This document shows, piece by piece, positions 60,120-62,503 of a DNA stretch of 62,503 nucleotides (the first letter of the stretch is position 1; each line of letters opens with the position of its first letter). Source of the DNA: Chromera velia (lineage: Eukaryota > Sar > Chromeraceae); assembly GCA_018398765.1 (NCBI GenBank), contig JAHBMJ010004978.1:85352-147854 (forward strand), read 5' to 3'. Both the position numbers and the translations under genes were made by a program. Under the pieces are notes generated by a model. The model was not told the origin of the DNA, made no database searches, and saw only the letters and a program-made list of their open reading frames with translations.

Positions 60120-61733
60120 CAGCAATCCTGCCTCAAAGATATGCAAGAGGGCGACGGGAGCTTCCGAGACGTGACAGTGTGTAATGACAAGCATGATTGC
60201 ATGAGGATGTGTTGAGCCCCCTGTAAGGGTTTCTGCGTTGAACTGTGAATCCTCCTTGTGCTTGCTTTCTCCTTTTCGACAGGTGAGGGCTCCTGTGTGT
60301 CTCTCTACGTGGACGGAAAGAAACTTCAGGCAGATACAGAAGACTCAGCCGAACCTGAAGTGATTGTCCCTCCACTAGCCTCAGATGAAAGCGGGGCAGA
60401 GGAAGCCGTCTTCTTCCACACCGCTAGTTTGCTGCCCATCTCGGACTCCTCCTCCGAATTCTGTGGTCTTCTCTCTTTGATCTCGATGTGGAAGAAGAGT
60501 TTCTCCGCAGAGGAGGTGGAGGTCTTGAATCGTGCAGAAACACTTAAAGACTGTTTCTCTTTGACTCTTTTGAAAGACTCTCTAGTTCTTCTCTCTTTAG
60601 GGGACGTGCGCAATGCGGCACAGTCTACTCCCCATATCCTCAACAGGAGACTTCAGTGCCAGACCAACCCCCATTGCAAGACCATACCAAGCACAGTCGG
60701 ACCCTCATGGAAGGTCTCTGTTCGCAGAGCAAATCCAGACTCCAAGGTGCCGCCCCAACCGGATAAACTTGCATTTCTCACGTTGATGGAATTGCAAAAA
60801 CCAAACAAGGAAACTGAAGACCAACGATCCTCCGTTGTTGTTGCTGCGCTCAAACGGCCGCTGATTCAAGAAAGAATTTGGAATTCACTCAAGCAACCTC
60901 TGTGCTTTGATTTCATCACCGCATCACACAACCGGCCAAAAGGGGGGATATGGAACTTGGCGGCAGGGACGGGTGGGAGCTGTTTCATTGGAGTGGGTGA
61001 GTGCCTTGATTCTTCATTCACGGCAGCTGCGTGGGTGAAACCCCGTCCTACTGGCGAAGGGTTGATGCGGTTTCTGAGCAAGCCAAGAGAGCCGAGTGGA
61101 ACCGGGTGGTGTATGTATGCCTTCACTTCAAGTGAGGTCCGTCCGGGGGCAGTGGGGGTGGCAGGTATGGCAACAGAACATCCAGAGTTTTGGGGTGTGG
61201 AGGAATTGATTGACATCGACAGATGGGTTCATGTGGCTGCTTCGGCAGACTGGCGTCCTGGGGGTCGGGTGGTGTTGTATGTGAATGGGAAAGAGGTGAA
61301 GAGTGAGACGATCAGGGAAAACGTTTCAAGGACTCGGAGGATCAAGTCGGGCCCTGACGAACCGTTGATCATTGGGAGGGAATTTCAGTCGACAAACTTG
61401 GAAGGGGGAAGGAAGTTTGACGGACAGGTTTTTGATGTGCGCGTGTTTCGTACGGCTCTGAGTGCACATGCAGTTGCGCACATGGCAGGAGTGAACGATC
61501 ACGAAGGAAAGGAGGAGGTGATGGAGGCTGAGCGAGAAAAGAAATGTGTAGGACGGTGGCTAGGCCCTGCTGAGGGCAGGGAAAGTGAGGTCACCTTTCC
61601 ATATTCCTCTTTGAAGACTGCCACTAGTGAGAGGGTCCCTTCTATGTGGATAGCAGGAGTCAGTCTTCCTCTCGGTGTCTCTGATGGGGAGACAATGCGA
61701 GGGAGGTTTGTAGACATCTCAGTTGTGAAGTGA
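58415..61733 (+). CDS. LamG/concanavalin A-like domain protein (assembly-damaged)
   Basis: Likely exons are 58415-58601 (start uncertain; coding may begin upstream, with an alternative open frame from 58236) and 60283-61733, joined in phase 1. The junction gives RWTHVVLVFSGTGRG followed by EGSCVSLYVDGKKL, the W-x-H-V...LYVDG core of a LamG-like jelly roll. A second domain follows: FTAAAWVKP, WCMYAF, RWVHVAASADW, VVLYVNGKEV, LIIGREF and FDGQVFDVRVFRTALS. Such domains bind carbohydrate or protein ligands. No signal peptide or membrane segment was identified, so localisation is open. An identical copy of the start of the large exon occurs at 59417-59873 and runs into a single N and a CT repeat; it is most likely an assembly duplicate, not a real exon. 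The gene ends in TGA. Confidence 0.75.
58869..59251. repeat. Large near-perfect palindrome with microsatellite ends and loop
   Basis: The left arm holds (CT)n(TG)n, then a unique ~80-bp segment (TCGATGAACAGAAAAGCACG ... GTCGACAAATA), then (CT)n(TG)n. The right arm is its reverse complement with the unique segment exact. The centre is CCCTCTCTCTACCTC. The whole is about 380 bp in the intron of the LamG gene. Confidence 0.9.
59253..60739. repeat. 866-bp-spaced exact duplication around a single N
   Basis: 59253-59873 is repeated at 60119-60739 without a visible difference, including intron end, acceptor and 457 bp of exon. The first copy stops at the single N (59874), after which the intron repeat begins again. 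In the second copy only one arm of the palindrome is present and its spacer is inverted relative to the first. Confidence 0.9.
59874..59874. other. Single-N contig join
   Basis: One ambiguous base in the middle of an exon copy, exactly where the duplicated sequence restarts. Confidence 0.95.
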
Positions 61734-62503
61734 AACTGAACCATGCAGAATACGCCATCTCTAGATCCCGCACACCACTGGCAAAACGAAATCAGTCTCA
61801 ATTTTTGTTTTTATGTTTGCTATTATATACATTTCTGTATGCAAATATTCAACATTTAAATTATACTTTAAGAACACTTGCATGTGCATTGGTATGCATT
61901 GGTCCGTGACAATGTGCAACACCATTAGTTACAACAACAATATAAAGAAAAACAGTTATTTCAACGTTGATAATATTATATAACAGATTATAATACAGAG
62001 CATAGCTAGAGGTGAGAGTAGGTGAGAGCCCCAAGTTAAATGATTTCGAACCGTGACCACATTTAATTTTCTAGGTAATTCTATAATTACAATTCCCCTT
62101 TTTGTTTTTGAATAAGAAAGTGTACACTAGTATACAGAACCACTAGGCATGATATGAAAAGTTATCAAAAAGTATACATAAGTATACTTAAGTATATTAC
62201 AGACTTAAGATTTTAAAACTTTATAAGAATTCATAGCTTCGACGCATTCATTTTTCAAAAATCTTCTTTAACCTTTTAAAAATAGTTTTAAAACATTTTT
62301 TAATCTATTAGAAAAAAATTAAATGAGTTTAAAAGGTCTCAAATCAGACTCTAAACTTTATTTCACTTTAAAACTTTAAAGGGGGGCCGGCAACCCCCTG
62401 TAACCATAAAAGTGTTGCCGGTGCGCCTCAAGGCTCCAGCCCCTATACACCCTGCCCGTCCGCGGCCCCCGGACCTTAGGCTCCGCGCCCCCCCCCCCCC
62501 CCC
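61734..62503. other. AT-rich 3' flank ending in a C homopolymer
   Basis: No coding frame is seen. AT-rich to about 62380, then a GC-rich segment ending in a C run at the window edge, like the homopolymers bordering the N gaps elsewhere, so an assembly gap probably follows. Confidence 0.7.

Overview
The window is nuclear DNA from an intron-rich eukaryote. Genes have many short exons (about 40-160 nt), GT-AG introns, and introns packed with TG, CT and tetranucleotide microsatellites. GC-rich gene islands alternate with AT-rich blocks that hold no genes. Clusters of TGCATGC-type motifs in promoters (the type bound by ApiAP2 factors) and the overall style would fit an alveolate such as a chromerid alga, but this is only an informed guess. 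Runs of N flanked by homopolymers mark assembly gaps.

Layout. (1) 34-3181, + strand: the 3' two-thirds of the 26S proteasome ATPase RPT5, entered mid-gene. (2) 5229-11522, - strand: a Ulp1/SENP-type deSUMOylating protease whose catalytic His, Asp and Gln/Cys motifs sit on separate exons, preceded by a long repeat-bearing N-terminal exon. (3) 12554-22385, + strand: the complete B subunit of DNA polymerase alpha (POLA2) in 22 exons whose phases all agree (739 aa). It diverges from the protease gene across a 1 kb intergenic region with an E2F-like site. (4) 25015-29707, - strand: a Cys-rich 1080-aa protein in five exons, possibly GGNBP2-like. (5) 29708-38733: a gene-poor stretch with a MITE-like element, duplicated and inverted fragments, an EF-hand fragment, a transhydrogenase pseudogene, a two-exon gene start and a 700-bp TG/TATG tract. 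(6) 38734-40320, - strand: a single-exon membrane-anchored RING protein. (7) 41941-48138: a full-length Ty3/gypsy LTR retrotransposon on the - strand with 295-bp LTRs, inserted in a GGAA microsatellite and inactivated by stops without any frameshift. (8) 48350-49270: minisatellites. (9) 50969-53706, + strand: a GT47/exostosin-like type II membrane glycosyltransferase. (10) 54437-57382, - strand: a single-exon 981-aa coiled-coil protein, divergent from (11) 58415-61733, + strand: a LamG/concanavalin-like two-domain protein that contains an 866-bp duplication next to a single N, most likely an assembly artefact.

The genes are unrelated housekeeping and lineage-specific loci (protein turnover, SUMO, ubiquitin, replication, glycosylation), so there is no operon-like logic. 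The most informative signals are general ones. Many 5' splice sites lie inside (GTCA)n or (GTGA)n repeats with C at intron position +3. UG/CU microsatellites sit immediately before acceptors. The retroelement decayed by substitutions only. The 57.4-58.2 kb bidirectional promoter carries a dense TGCATGC cluster.
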